DNA of 34,138 nucleotides from Minisyncoccota bacterium (GCA_014376695.1 JACMRA010000006.1:1-34138), one strand, 5' to 3'. Positions 24,506-32,759 are shown, counted from the stretch's first letter. The notes: generated from the sequence alone by a model not told the origin. Translations and numbers: made by a program.

Positions 24506-25462
24506 ATGAATCAGTTATTTAGCCTTGATCAATTAGAGTTTCTTCGAATAAAAGCCAATCAAAACTTAAGAATTATGCTTAGTTCGATTATCGGATTAAT
24601 ACTTGCCACCTTTGTGCTGCCACTGTTTTATTTCGCCGTCGCTCGCCTCGGGTACGACCTATTGGGTAATTATTCGACTTTGCTTTATCAAGGCTTACTA
24701 CTTGCCATTGCTTGCCTTGGCATTTGGAGTGGCGTGAGATTTGTGGACGAGAAAAAACGCTTCACCTCAGCCTTTAAAATAGTTCTAATCAGACAATGGC
24801 TCTCAAATCATGACCAAGGCTTCGAATATTTACCGGAGTCATCAATATCAAAGTCAGTTTTTGCCCGCTCGGACTTGTTTAGTTTTGACGCAAGTTACAC
24901 ATTTCGAAGCCAAGATTTACTAATCAATAAAGCCTATAACAACTTTCAACTCGGCGAAGTCAAACTAACTCACACCACAAAAAATACCAAAGACCAGCCT
25001 AATACCGTTGTAGATTTTGACGGGCTTTATATCACGGCAGAGTTTTCGAATACGTTTGAGGGAGAGACTTTTTTGATTCCGAACAATAGGGCTTTTGGCC
25101 AAGGTATAAATAATTCGCGTATATTTAGGCTGGAGCAAGTAAAGCTCGAGAGTCCGGTTTTTACTAAGAATTGGCGAGTGTATAGCAGTAGCCAGCTAGG
25201 CAGTCGACTCGCCCTATCAACCGATATTATGGATAGTTTAAATCAATTACAAGCCTTAATCCAAAAAAATATTTATCTATCTTTTCGCAGCTCTTGTGTT
25301 CATATAGCGATTTTTAATCTGGATTTACTTGAGCCTAATGTCAATATTCCAGTCACCCACCCCGAACAATTAGCCAAATTCAATCAAGAAATCACCCTAA
25401 TCCAGAGCATAATCGACAAACTCAAGCTGGCTAATACGAATTTTAATTTGACAACTTATTAG
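24506..25462 (+). CDS. DUF3137-family membrane protein
   Basis: 318 residues. Two transmembrane helices near the N-terminus (about 22-45 and 57-78) with a short loop, then a soluble domain. Family features include TVVDFDGLYITAEFSNTFEGETFLIP (about 167-192, cited in part: FDGLYITAEF), VKLESPVFTKNWRVYSSS, and LALSTDIMDSLNQLQ followed by a core strand SCVHIAIFN, as in DUF3137 proteins, whose role is unknown. It starts a four-gene operon (gaps 12, 4 and 12 bp) and is divergent from virB4 with 153 bp between starts. Promoter spacing supports the ATG and a leaderless message. Confidence 0.85.
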   Translation: MNQLFSLDQLEFLRIKANQNLRIMLSSIIGLILATFVLPLFYFAVARLGYDLLGNYSTLLYQGLLLAIACLGIWSGVRFVDEKKRFTSAFKIVLIRQWLSNHDQGFEYLPESSISKSVFARSDLFSFDASYTFRSQDLLINKAYNNFQLGEVKLTHTTKNTKDQPNTVVDFDGLYITAEFSNTFEGETFLIPNNRAFGQGINNSRIFRLEQVKLESPVFTKNWRVYSSSQLGSRLALSTDIMDSLNQLQALIQKNIYLSFRSSCVHIAIFNLDLLEPNVNIPVTHPEQLAKFNQEITLIQSIIDKLKLANTNFNLTTY

Positions 25463-25474
25463 TTCTTAATTTCA

Positions 25475-25852
25475 ATGAATAGAACAACACTCTTTTTTAT
25501 TCGTCTATATAATCCTATGGCCACTTCAGATAATTCTAATCAAGTACCAGTTCTACTAAAGAATTTCTTTTTCAACAAGATTTTTTATTATTACGTAGCT
25601 ACTTTTTTACTTGGTTTCTGTGCTAAGAGGAATTTCGTTTGGATGGATTTCACTTTCACCTTTGAGTTTTTGTGGATTGTATATTTGCCGTTTGCAACTG
25701 CGGCCACCGTTTCAACATTTGATTTTTTGATGGATACAATTGATTTTGAGGATCTTAAGAACATTAAGGATAATCACAAATATCAGTATTCGATTTCTTT
25801 GGCCATTTTGTCAGCTGGGTTTGCTATCGCTTCGGCAATTTTCCTCAAATAA
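25475..25852 (+). CDS. Small three-helix membrane protein, unknown
   Basis: 125 residues, or 111 if translation starts at the second ATG (25517-25519, MATSDNSNQVPVLLKN), which looks more natural since MNRTTLFFIRLYNP is unlike the rest. Hydrophobic segments lie near 35-50, 62-82 and 105-123, with acidic loop DTIDFEDLKNIKDN before the last. No family recognised. In E. coli-type operons for YgiB/YgiC-like proteins a small DUF350 membrane protein occupies this position; this one does not clearly match DUF350 but may be functionally comparable (inference). The stop is 4 bp before the next ATG. Confidence 0.6.
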   Translation: MNRTTLFFIRLYNPMATSDNSNQVPVLLKNFFFNKIFYYYVATFLLGFCAKRNFVWMDFTFTFEFLWIVYLPFATAATVSTFDFLMDTIDFEDLKNIKDNHKYQYSISLAILSAGFAIASAIFLK

Positions 25853-25856
25853 GCTT

Positions 25857-26663
25857 ATGCCTAAATCCAAAGTTGCTATCATTAGTATTGGGGTTCTGGT
25901 TGTGATTAGTTTGGTTAGCCTAGCTTTTCCAACGATTAATATGATTAAGTCGATTAGTTCCAAGATTGAATCATCTGATGAGGTGGCGACTGAATTAACC
26001 ACTGAGGAGAAAAAAGTAGAAGGTCAAGCTATGGAGGCCATTTCCAAAACCTCCGAAATTCTAGGTCAAAAAATCGTTGCCGTCACTCAAGATGACACCT
26101 CCAAAAACACAATCTACACTTTCGATAATGGTCAAAAATTTGAATTACCATTGAATACGTCCAATACTTGTCAAGTCGGGGATAAGATCAGCACATACGA
26201 TGAATCCAAAAATATGTTGACCTGCGTTGACACCATAAATCGTCAAAATTTTGAATCCCGGAGTATGTTTATTCCCAATTCGTGGCTTGGTGGAGTTGTT
26301 GGTGGGACAGTTGGAGCAGTAGCCAGTTCAGTAATATTTGGTCGGTTTTTTGGCGGGAATACCTATCTCAAGAACAATGGTTACAGCCCATATTATAACA
26401 ATGGCCAAAACGGTTTTAGTAATGCTCGGGGAGATAGATACGACTTTGGGAATGCAACCGGTGCTCAAACCAATTCTTCGGTAGGTAATACCGGGCGAAC
26501 TGGCGGCAACGGGGGGCGAAGCGGTAGCGGTAGCGGGACCTCAATTACCAAGACTCCAAACACATCGTCAGGAAAATCAGGTACTTCTGGCAAAGCAGGG
26601 TCTGGTAGCGGTAGCGGCACAACTGGCGGCTTTGGTAGTGGCGGCACAACTGGCACCTCCTAA
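25857..26663 (+). CDS. Membrane-anchored Gly/Ser/Thr-rich protein, YgiB (DUF1190)-like by context
   Basis: 268 residues from ATG 25857, 4 bp after the previous stop; the open frame upstream to 25740 overlaps that gene and is discounted. An N-terminal helix (about 5-27) anchors it. A polar region has IVAVTQDDTSKNTIYTFDNG and two cysteines (CQVGDKI, LTCVDT). A Gly-rich hydrophobic segment (WLGGVVGGTVGAVASSVIFG) is followed by Tyr/Asn-rich NNGYSPYYNNGQNGFSN and a C-terminal tail almost wholly Gly, Ser and Thr (GGNGGRSGSGSGTS). Such a tail next to an ATP-grasp YgiC-like ligase parallels the ygiB-ygiC pair. The assignment rests on gene order and composition. Confidence 0.6.
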   Translation: MPKSKVAIISIGVLVVISLVSLAFPTINMIKSISSKIESSDEVATELTTEEKKVEGQAMEAISKTSEILGQKIVAVTQDDTSKNTIYTFDNGQKFELPLNTSNTCQVGDKISTYDESKNMLTCVDTINRQNFESRSMFIPNSWLGGVVGGTVGAVASSVIFGRFFGGNTYLKNNGYSPYYNNGQNGFSNARGDRYDFGNATGAQTNSSVGNTGRTGGNGGRSGSGSGTSITKTPNTSSGKSGTSGKAGSGSGSGTTGGFGSGGTTGTS

Positions 26664-26675
26664 AATTCTAATCTT

Positions 26676-27890
26676 ATGACAGCACTTTTGGAACAATTTT
26701 ACAATCAATCAGGCTTTCCTTATATGAATATCGGAAGTCAAAAATATATTTTGCCCGAGGTTATGAGTTACACCAATCTTGGCCTAGCTATCGATAGGTC
26801 CGAATTTGATAAGGCTGCTTGCGGTATTGCCCAGGCTTTGGATAGTGGGATAAATAAAATCATAAATCTCCCGAAGTCCAAAATCGCCGAATACGGCTAT
26901 CTACTCGAATCTATCAATTTAATCTCGCAAGTATCTACTAATAACCTATCGCTGATGCGGCTAAGTTTTGTGATCAATCGCGAGGATAATTTGCCGGTTC
27001 TTATCGAAGTCAATAGCCAAACCCCAAGTCTCAATTACGAGTTAGAATCAGGGACCGTGCTAATGCAAAAACTTGCCCCCGAATCAGCTCAAATATCTAT
27101 TGAAGATTTGGCAAACTGCCTATCTAGTCAACTTCATAATCTGGCAAATCAGCTTGGAAAACCACTTGAGGAGTGCAATATTGGACTTCTAACTTGTGAT
27201 AGTCCAGAAGATATTTACCAAATGAATTACTACAAAAATTTAATCATCGAACAAAATCTTGGCAAAAGCTGCGAAGTGGTTACTAATCTGACTTTTGGTT
27301 TTGATAGTGAGGGTTATTGCTGTGGTAATTTGACAAATACTAGATATGATATACTGTTTAATTGGTATCCGCTTGAATGGGGCGTCAAAGAGAGTTTTGG
27401 TAGCGGGGAGAGCTTTGCCCGATTGCTTGATAATGGCATAAATTCCAATCGAGTGGCGATTTTTAATGGGATTGAGTCCTTTGTTGTGCAGAATAAGAAT
27501 TATTTAGTCTTTATGCAGGCCGAGGATCTCTGGCCCAAAAATGTTCAAAATTACGTTAGCGACAGTTATTATACGGAGTCAGAATTGCTAACCACTCAAG
27601 GCTCCAACTCCAATTGGATTGCCAAACCTATCTGGGGACGGCACGGCACGGGGGTTTTTGGGTCGGTGGATTTTCGCAAGTTTTGGGGAGATCTTAGTGA
27701 TGAGTATTATAATAATCAGGACTGTATCTATCAGCCATTATGGGCAAGCAAACTCTTTGGTAATCAAAAAGCCACTTTGGAGGTATTTGTCTACAAGGTA
27801 TCCAACCAATGGGAAGCCGGCGGTATGGGCCTTAGGTTAAGCCCCGATATAATTACCGACGCCTCCGCGAGTTGCCAGATGATTGGGTGA
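26676..27890 (+). CDS. Glutathionylspermidine-synthase-like (YgiC/YjfC-type) ATP-grasp ligase
   Basis: 404 residues, near family length. Features of the GSP_synth ATP-grasp family: VLIEVNSQTPS (about 108-118), TRYDILFNWYPLEWGVKE, WIAKPIWGRHGTGVFGSV (ATP-binding lysine and Gly-rich loop, about 310-327), CIYQPLW, and a terminal LEVFVYKVSNQWEAGGMGL. The family joins amines or peptides to carboxylates with ATP; for YgiC-type members the substrate is unknown. Last gene of a four-gene operon. The end is odd: after IITD, where relatives run on with a short conserved tail, it reads ASASCQMIG and stops, and this stretch is the 46-bp repeat that recurs at 29622. The C-terminus may therefore have been replaced. 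Confidence 0.85.
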   Translation: MTALLEQFYNQSGFPYMNIGSQKYILPEVMSYTNLGLAIDRSEFDKAACGIAQALDSGINKIINLPKSKIAEYGYLLESINLISQVSTNNLSLMRLSFVINREDNLPVLIEVNSQTPSLNYELESGTVLMQKLAPESAQISIEDLANCLSSQLHNLANQLGKPLEECNIGLLTCDSPEDIYQMNYYKNLIIEQNLGKSCEVVTNLTFGFDSEGYCCGNLTNTRYDILFNWYPLEWGVKESFGSGESFARLLDNGINSNRVAIFNGIESFVVQNKNYLVFMQAEDLWPKNVQNYVSDSYYTESELLTTQGSNSNWIAKPIWGRHGTGVFGSVDFRKFWGDLSDEYYNNQDCIYQPLWASKLFGNQKATLEVFVYKVSNQWEAGGMGLRLSPDIITDASASCQMIG

Positions 27891-27895
27891 GGGGT
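27850..27895 (+). repeat. 46-bp direct repeat, left copy (end of the GSP-synthase-like gene)
   Basis: 40 of 46 bases match 29622-29667, including a perfect 19-bp core ctccgcgagttgccagatg. The copy spans the last 12 codons, the stop and a few bases beyond. Confidence 0.85.
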
Positions 27896-27897
27896 AT

Positions 27898-29187
27898 TTA
27901 TATAAATTGGACTTTAGTCTTGATGGTTTTGGTGTTCTCAATCTTAATCTGTGACTCCAGATAACCTTCGACCGTGACCAAATTATAATCGTAGTCTAGT
28001 TTGATTAGGCTGAGATCTGGAGTTTCTATAATTATGGTTGTCGGTGTGTTACACAAAAAACAAATTTGGAATGGGTAGTTATAAGTTAGTTGGTATTCGG
28101 TAGGGCTATTTGTGCCAAGATTATGGATTACAATATTATTAACGGTACTCTGATCCCCAAAGATTGTGACTTGCGATTTGTCTGATTTTTTGAAAGCCAG
28201 GTTCGGTTTTGCAGGGTTTAGAGACGCTAAGCCAAAGCTGTACCCAGAAGAAAAGCCTTTCATTTGGCTAATTTTGAATGTTTTCTTGGTTGGTTCTGTA
28301 TTATTATAAAAATTTACGAGACTTGGAGATCCGACAGTTGTTAATAGTAAATAGATAACTCCAAAGATTATTAGTGGTTTGATTGTATTTTTGGCTTTTG
28401 AAGTCAATAGTTTTAGCCCGTAGCTCAATCGAGCCAGATTAATAACGCAGTAGGCAATTATCAGAGATGAGGTCAACAATCCAAACAAAACTATATCCCT
28501 GCCTAGGCTATTTGGTCTGATTAATAGATTCGAGGAGATATAATTTGCTGGCCAATTGAAATATCGTATCAGAGTAATGCCTGCAGTGAGATAAGTATAA
28601 TAGATAAATTGCCCGAAAGCCAGTATCATCACAATTACCCCAAGGCATTTATAAAAGGCTGGAATTAAATATGTATCAACCCAACTCGAATTATCTTGGC
28701 TAAATTCTAAATAGTCGTTTAATTCATATTTTTCTGGTAGTAAAAATCCCAAAAAGACATAAACCAAAATTACAACCACCGGATTAAAAAATAGTCCGAC
28801 CGCAAATAATATTGCACATAAGGTCAAAACCCAGGGTTGTTTCTGGAATTTATCTGCTAATCCATTAAATACTCCTGGGGTTAAACCAGGCTTTACTCTA
28901 TACAAGCCAGCCACTTTGTAATTTTGATTTTTGATAAATGTCGATGTTTTCCAGTCTTCTAATTGGATTGGATTATCCTTGGATGACCCCTTAGGAAAAA
29001 AAGTTTGAACTAAGTCAATTTCGTAATTAGACAAAATCTCGTCGGATTCGGGGCTGTTTTTGTATTGTAAGCTTTGATTAGCTAGGTAATTTTTGACATT
29101 GGTTAATATTTTGTTTGAAATCCAGATAGATTGTTTGCTAATTGGTAGGGTGAATTTGCGATTAGATGATAAAGTAAAAATAGACAT
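27898..29187 (-). CDS. PspC-domain membrane protein with C-terminal adhesin-like beta domain
   Basis: 429 residues. After a soluble N-terminus comes a PspC domain (94-153: VAGLYRVKPGLTPGVFNGLA, then two hydrophobic stretches and FLGFLLPEKY). Four more transmembrane segments follow (about 170-195, 235-260, 275-295 and one weaker). The C-terminal 130 residues are beta-rich (SQVTIFGDQSTVNNIVIHN, TTIIIETPDLSLIKLDYDYN) like the GIN/DUF2807-type beta-helical domains that often accompany PspC. PspC proteins take part in envelope-stress responses. The partner PadR gene is 8 bp upstream in the same operon, as in PadR-controlled membrane-stress pairs. No Shine-Dalgarno is visible. The stop is 8 bp from the convergent ligase gene. 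Confidence 0.8.
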   Translation of the reverse strand: MSIFTLSSNRKFTLPISKQSIWISNKILTNVKNYLANQSLQYKNSPESDEILSNYEIDLVQTFFPKGSSKDNPIQLEDWKTSTFIKNQNYKVAGLYRVKPGLTPGVFNGLADKFQKQPWVLTLCAILFAVGLFFNPVVVILVYVFLGFLLPEKYELNDYLEFSQDNSSWVDTYLIPAFYKCLGVIVMILAFGQFIYYTYLTAGITLIRYFNWPANYISSNLLIRPNSLGRDIVLFGLLTSSLIIAYCVINLARLSYGLKLLTSKAKNTIKPLIIFGVIYLLLTTVGSPSLVNFYNNTEPTKKTFKISQMKGFSSGYSFGLASLNPAKPNLAFKKSDKSQVTIFGDQSTVNNIVIHNLGTNSPTEYQLTYNYPFQICFLCNTPTTIIIETPDLSLIKLDYDYNLVTVEGYLESQIKIENTKTIKTKVQFI

Positions 29188-29195
29188 ATCGTGAA

Positions 29196-29534
29196 TTATT
29201 CGGTGATAGATTGTAATTGATTGAAGGTTAGGTTAAGCTTATTAACAAAAGATATACTTTGATTTAGTATTTGGCGGCCAAACGGAGTCATAAAATAGTA
29301 TTTACGAGGCGGCCCAGTAGGAGATTCAACCCATTTTGAGTCGAGTTTTTTTTCGGCTTTGAGTCTGGCCAGTAGAGGATATAGAGTTCCTTCTACTAAG
29401 ATTAGATCCGCTGATTTGGCTTTTTCGATAATTTGAAAGGGATAAAGCTCTTGCTCATTTATTATGAGTAAAGTGAAAATCTCCAACATACCTCGTCTCA
29501 GCTGGGATTCAATGGTGTTATTTTGACTAATCAT
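29196..29534 (-). CDS. PadR-family transcriptional regulator
   Basis: 112 residues. Typical PadR winged helix: SQLRRGMLEIFTLLII (about 10-25), YPFQIIEKAKSADLILVEG (recognition region), TLYPLLARLKAEKKLDSKWV (the signature), and GPPRKYYFMTPFGRQIL (wing). A short C-terminal helix suits the small subfamily that dimerises through it. PadR proteins repress their own operon until a ligand binds. An inverted repeat TGTAAC-N9-GTTACA just upstream of the start is a likely operator, so this gene and the PspC gene are probably autoregulated. Confidence 0.9.
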   Translation of the reverse strand: MISQNNTIESQLRRGMLEIFTLLIINEQELYPFQIIEKAKSADLILVEGTLYPLLARLKAEKKLDSKWVESPTGPPRKYYFMTPFGRQILNQSISFVNKLNLTFNQLQSITE

Positions 29535-29545
29535 AGGTATTATGT

Positions 29546-29566
29546 TGTAACATATAGTTGGTTACA
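29546..29566. promoter_or_regulatory. Candidate PadR operator
   Basis: TGTAAC (29546-29551), 9 bp, GTTACA (29561-29566), extending to 8-bp arms with one mismatch, 12 bp upstream of the PadR start. Spacing fits PadR dimers. TTGACA-type -35 sequences lie further up, near 29595-29605 on the minus strand. Confidence 0.5.
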
Positions 29567-29621
29567 CCTAGTACTATGTAATGCATAATAATATTTGTCA
29601 AGTCAATTGCACCAAAAAGTT

Positions 29622-29667
29622 TAATTACATACGTCTCCGCGAGTTGCCAGATGGTTGGGTGAGAAGT
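29622..29667 (+). repeat. 46-bp direct repeat, right copy
   Basis: Matches 27850-27895 at 40 of 46 positions. It belongs to no gene: in the ligase frame it reads ITYVSASCQMVG and a stop, without upstream coding sequence. It ends 18 bp before the SGNH gene's stop. Confidence 0.85.
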
Positions 29668-29685
29668 TCACACCTGCAAGTCAGT

Positions 29686-30300
29686 TTAAATCTCAAGACT
29701 TTCTAATTTGAGGTCTATTATTTGAGCTAAATATTCGTAGCCTAATTTATTCGGATGCAGTCCATCATCGCCAATCATTCTGGGTTCAAACCCTGGGAAT
29801 GCCAGGTAATCTACTTGTCGCTGAATACTAATTTTTTGGAGTAATTGGTTATAAATTTTTACATCCTCAGATTTGCGAATGTATCCATATTTATCAGGTT
29901 CAACACCCAAAATATCAGCTATTGGAGTAACTTCGAGCAAAAGCACTGTACCCAATTGGCTATAAGTATCGATTGCTTTGTTAATATTTGTTACAAACTG
30001 CTCCGAGTCCACATAATATTCTTGGGTCGTTGTATTTTGGGCTAAGTCATTGAGACCGAAGGAAATTATAAACAGGCTTGGTTTGTTTTTTTTGACTCGT
30101 GCGATTCCTTCTTGTAGGCGTTTGACCAGGTCGTCAGTGGTATTACCAGGGATACCAAGATTGTACACCCTATAAGCCGATTCTTTTTTTAAAATCTCGG
30201 GCCAACCGATTATGCCCGCCTCAAGCGATCCGCCTACTCCATAAGTAACGCTATCGCCCAAGCAAAAAATGTTTCGTTGTATTCTATTTTGATTGTTCAT
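29686..30300 (-). CDS. SGNH/GDSL-family hydrolase
   Basis: 204 residues, usual single-domain length. Block I has GDSVTYG with the nucleophile Ser17; block II is NLGIPGNTTDDL (Gly52); block III FGLNDLA (Asn84); block V DDGLHPNKLGYEYLA with Asp179 and His182 completing the triad. These enzymes are esterases or lipases, acting on acyl esters, often of lipids or cell-wall sugars. No signal peptide is visible, so it is probably cytoplasmic, like TesA-related thioesterases. No clear ribosome binding site. It has no evident operon partner: the neighbour downstream is the 46-bp repeat and upstream is a divergent gap of 229 bp. Confidence 0.9.
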   Translation of the reverse strand: MNNQNRIQRNIFCLGDSVTYGVGGSLEAGIIGWPEILKKESAYRVYNLGIPGNTTDDLVKRLQEGIARVKKNKPSLFIISFGLNDLAQNTTTQEYYVDSEQFVTNINKAIDTYSQLGTVLLLEVTPIADILGVEPDKYGYIRKSEDVKIYNQLLQKISIQRQVDYLAFPGFEPRMIGDDGLHPNKLGYEYLAQIIDLKLESLEI

Positions 30301-30457
30301 ATAATTGGGTTTGCTCTAAATATTAATCTGTCAGTAATCTTATTATAATTTAACTTTGTTATAGTGTCTATATACTAGCGACCTATAATTAACCAAATTC
30401 TACTTACTATTGATTTATGGCTGAATATCTAATTTGGATTGGTAGCCTTCTCCGTGG

Positions 30458-30487
30458 TTGACTAGATAATTTTTTGAGGCTTATAAT
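30458..30487 (+). promoter_or_regulatory. Promoter of the 30530 gene
   Basis: TTGACT (30458-30463), 18 bp, TATAAT (30482-30487). The leader to ATG 30530 is about 35 nt, with no Shine-Dalgarno. The rest of 30301-30457 shows nothing I can name. Confidence 0.6.
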
Positions 30488-30529
30488 AGATGTATAAATT
30501 ACCAAATAGTTTTGATTAATCAATCAGTT

Positions 30530-31495
30530 ATGCCGGACACAAGTTATTGGGAATTATTACATAGTGGGTCCGACTCTGGATGGGATACAATGGATAACAA
30601 TTATGAGCAGACCCTAAAACATATCAATAAGCTCCTCAAAACGGCCGGAGAGTTAGATGGGTCTAACGGTCAAATTGTCACATTTGAACTATTTCAAGAA
30701 ATCATCGAGGCCGACAAATACTCAATCTCACAAGACGATGAAAACTCTTGGAAACTGTACAACCAATTACTAAACCAACTGGAACTGGCTTTGTTAGACG
30801 GATTTAAATATTTGGACGATTGGAATGAGCTAAAAGATAAGCAAGAAAGCATCGCCCATTTCAAAATAATTTATAAGGCCTGGTCGTCTCAAATTACAGC
30901 CCATACATCAAATAAAGTTGATTTAAAAACTATCCAAGAGTCAAATTTGGAGGGTGTGAATTATTATATAAAAACCAAAGCAATCACCGACCATACTGCC
31001 ATCGTTGATTCTATAATCAATAGTGATTTCGAGAGTGTTATAAATTCTATGAAGGGCCAAAGCGAGAACAAAACTAGACCAGTTTCTCTGATTATTCTTC
31101 AGCTTTTTTTGGAGTCTAAACTTCCAAGCACCGAGCGAAATATTAAAATAGTCTCAGATTATTTGACCGAGCGAAATTTAAATATACCCAATTGGCAACT
31201 ATATTTGCAATATTTAGAAGAGCGTGCCAAGGAAACTGACAGGGCAACAAAACTTGAAATCGACCTCAAAAGTATCTCGATCACAGGCAAATTTGGAGCG
31301 GATCGCTCAACCTTGGAAAAATATATTAGCAATTCTAAATACGCCTATAACAAAAACAAAAAGCTGGCCAAGTTTGTCTTGATAGGCAGGAAACCTTCAA
31401 TTACCGCGGATCAATTATCCGGTGGCCAGAACGCTATAAATTTTGTGGAATTTTTGGAACTTGTAATGCCAATTGATTCGAAACTGATTGGTTGA
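30530..31495 (+). CDS. Hypothetical soluble helical protein
   Basis: 321 residues from ATG 30530; a TTG six codons upstream (30512) is an alternative. No signal peptide or membrane segment. The sequence is charged and helical throughout (TLKHINKLLKTAGELDG, WKLYNQLLNQLELALLDG, NWQLYLQYLEERAKETDRAT) and ends with KFVLIGRKPSITADQLSGGQ, where the SGGQ is probably coincidental as no ATPase motifs accompany it. I recognise no family. It has its own promoter and is followed 56 bp on by the Coq4-like gene on the same strand. Stop is TGA, evidence that TGA terminates in this organism. Confidence 0.6.
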   Translation: MPDTSYWELLHSGSDSGWDTMDNNYEQTLKHINKLLKTAGELDGSNGQIVTFELFQEIIEADKYSISQDDENSWKLYNQLLNQLELALLDGFKYLDDWNELKDKQESIAHFKIIYKAWSSQITAHTSNKVDLKTIQESNLEGVNYYIKTKAITDHTAIVDSIINSDFESVINSMKGQSENKTRPVSLIILQLFLESKLPSTERNIKIVSDYLTERNLNIPNWQLYLQYLEERAKETDRATKLEIDLKSISITGKFGADRSTLEKYISNSKYAYNKNKKLAKFVLIGRKPSITADQLSGGQNAINFVEFLELVMPIDSKLIG

Positions 31496-31551
31496 CTAAT
31501 TACTTAATATTATAGATTATACTCTTATAATTCAAATTAATATAATTTTTT

Positions 31552-32019
31552 ATGAGTTTTTACGTGCGAAGTTATAATATTGAAAAGCTCTATTACTTGA
31601 CCAAGAATATTTATCAAAATCATTTCAAAAAAAATATACCCTGGAATATCCAAGTTGAAGATTTGCTAATGCTACCGGTTAATTCATTGGGGCATAGCCT
31701 GGGGGAATTCCTAAATAAGCATAACTTTGGAGTCGAGACAAAATTAGAAAATCACGATATTTTTCACATACTTGCCAATATTGGGATAGCAGTTCCAGAA
31801 GAGGTGGCCCTACAATATTATTTACTTGCCAACAAAAAAATCAGCCCATATTTGTGTATGGTGATATTATCTGGGACCCTATTCTATCCCGATAAATGGA
31901 CCCTTTTTATAAAAAGCTATTTTCGAGGATTGCGAGCTAAGCCTTTTCACCACCTTGATTATCTCGAGTATCTAAGGACTCCGATTAATGAATTTAAATT
32001 CCAATATCAAATTACCTAG
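31552..32019 (+). CDS. Coq4-like protein with HDxxH metal motif
   Basis: 155 residues. FLNKHNFGVETKLENHDIFHILANIG followed by VPEEVALQYYLLAN (about 53-94) holds the Coq4 signature: His68, Asp69, His72 and Glu83 or Glu84 (HDxxH, then Glu about 11 residues on), which binds a divalent metal. Coq4 takes part in ubiquinone synthesis, but quinone synthesis is not expected in a CPR cell and many short bacterial relatives have unknown roles, so no pathway is assigned. TATAAT lies 5 nt before the ATG, compatible with a leaderless start. It is 32 bp upstream of the RNA-repair pair and could be co-transcribed with it. Confidence 0.7.
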   Translation: MSFYVRSYNIEKLYYLTKNIYQNHFKKNIPWNIQVEDLLMLPVNSLGHSLGEFLNKHNFGVETKLENHDIFHILANIGIAVPEEVALQYYLLANKKISPYLCMVILSGTLFYPDKWTLFIKSYFRGLRAKPFHHLDYLEYLRTPINEFKFQYQIT

Positions 32020-32051
32020 AATCTAAAGTAAGTATTTTTTAATAACTACAT

Positions 32052-32759
32052 ATGACTAACCTTATGACTAATCAACCCGCCCAATCCTACAAAATTCTCG
32101 GCAAATTTGTCGTTGGTTCTCGTTTGCATAATCTTTATAATCAGCAGTCAGATTGGGATTATCGCGGCGTGCATATCTCCAGTCTCAAATCCATACTTTC
32201 CCCCTTTGCCAAAAATAAGAATACTATTTGGATTGAGGGCGATGAGGATAATACTAGTTATGAATTAATTGATTTTTGTAAGCTTGCGGTTGTCGGTAAT
32301 CCTAGCATTCTCGAGGTTCTCTTTAGTAATCAAATCAAAGAAATAACCCCTGAGATGGAGGAACTGCGAGCTAATCGACATAAGTTTTTGGATAGTTCTA
32401 AGATTTTTGAGGCTTGTAAGGGTTACGCCCACAATCAGTACAACAAAATGAATTTATTCGAGCCGGACAAACGCACTCCCAAATTCGCAGTTGCCTATTT
32501 ACGGACTTTGTGGCAGACCGAGGCGCTACTTAGAATTGGAGAATTACCCTGCCAGATTACGGGGGAAACCCGGGAGTTTTTGTACAAGGTTAAGTACTAT
32601 GACTATACAAACTTTGGGGATTTAATTCCCGAATTGGTGCGACTATTCTCCCAGTATCAAATCAAATTAGCTGAGGCCTATCAACAAAATCACAACAAAT
32701 TTAGCCCCGATATCGAGTGGATTGAAGAGTTTATCGAAAGAAGTTATGCCGAAAAATAG
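32052..32759 (+). CDS. RlaP-type nucleotidyltransferase (DNA polymerase beta superfamily)
   Basis: 235 residues. FVVGSRLHNLYNQQSDWDYR (19-38) carries the GS motif and the two catalytic aspartates (Asp34, Asp36) of the polymerase-beta fold; VHISSLKSIL, SYELIDFCKLAVVGNPSILE and VLFSN match the RlaP family (PF10127), predicted nucleotidyltransferases often encoded beside RNA ligases. It overlaps the RNA ligase gene by 14 bp, so translation is probably coupled. Likely role: adding nucleotides to or processing ends of damaged RNA before ligation (inference from the family). An alternative start is the second Met at residue 5. No Shine-Dalgarno. Confidence 0.85.
   Translation: MTNLMTNQPAQSYKILGKFVVGSRLHNLYNQQSDWDYRGVHISSLKSILSPFAKNKNTIWIEGDEDNTSYELIDFCKLAVVGNPSILEVLFSNQIKEITPEMEELRANRHKFLDSSKIFEACKGYAHNQYNKMNLFEPDKRTPKFAVAYLRTLWQTEALLRIGELPCQITGETREFLYKVKYYDYTNFGDLIPELVRLFSQYQIKLAEAYQQNHNKFSPDIEWIEEFIERSYAEK

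Larger units (their letters stand above)
27896..29621. mobile_element. Candidate element carrying a PadR-PspC pair between 46-bp direct repeats
   Basis: Two minus-strand genes (PadR regulator, PspC-domain protein) lie exactly between the two copies and read toward the GSP-synthase-like gene. No integrase or transposase. The layout parallels modules A and B at comM. Confidence 0.45.

Noticed and set aside
29630-29700. A tRNA gene overlapping the right 46-bp repeat (GTTTAAATC looks like a T-loop)
   Set aside because: No 7-bp acceptor stem, the T-stem has mismatches and there is no 5-bp anticodon stem with a 7-nt loop.
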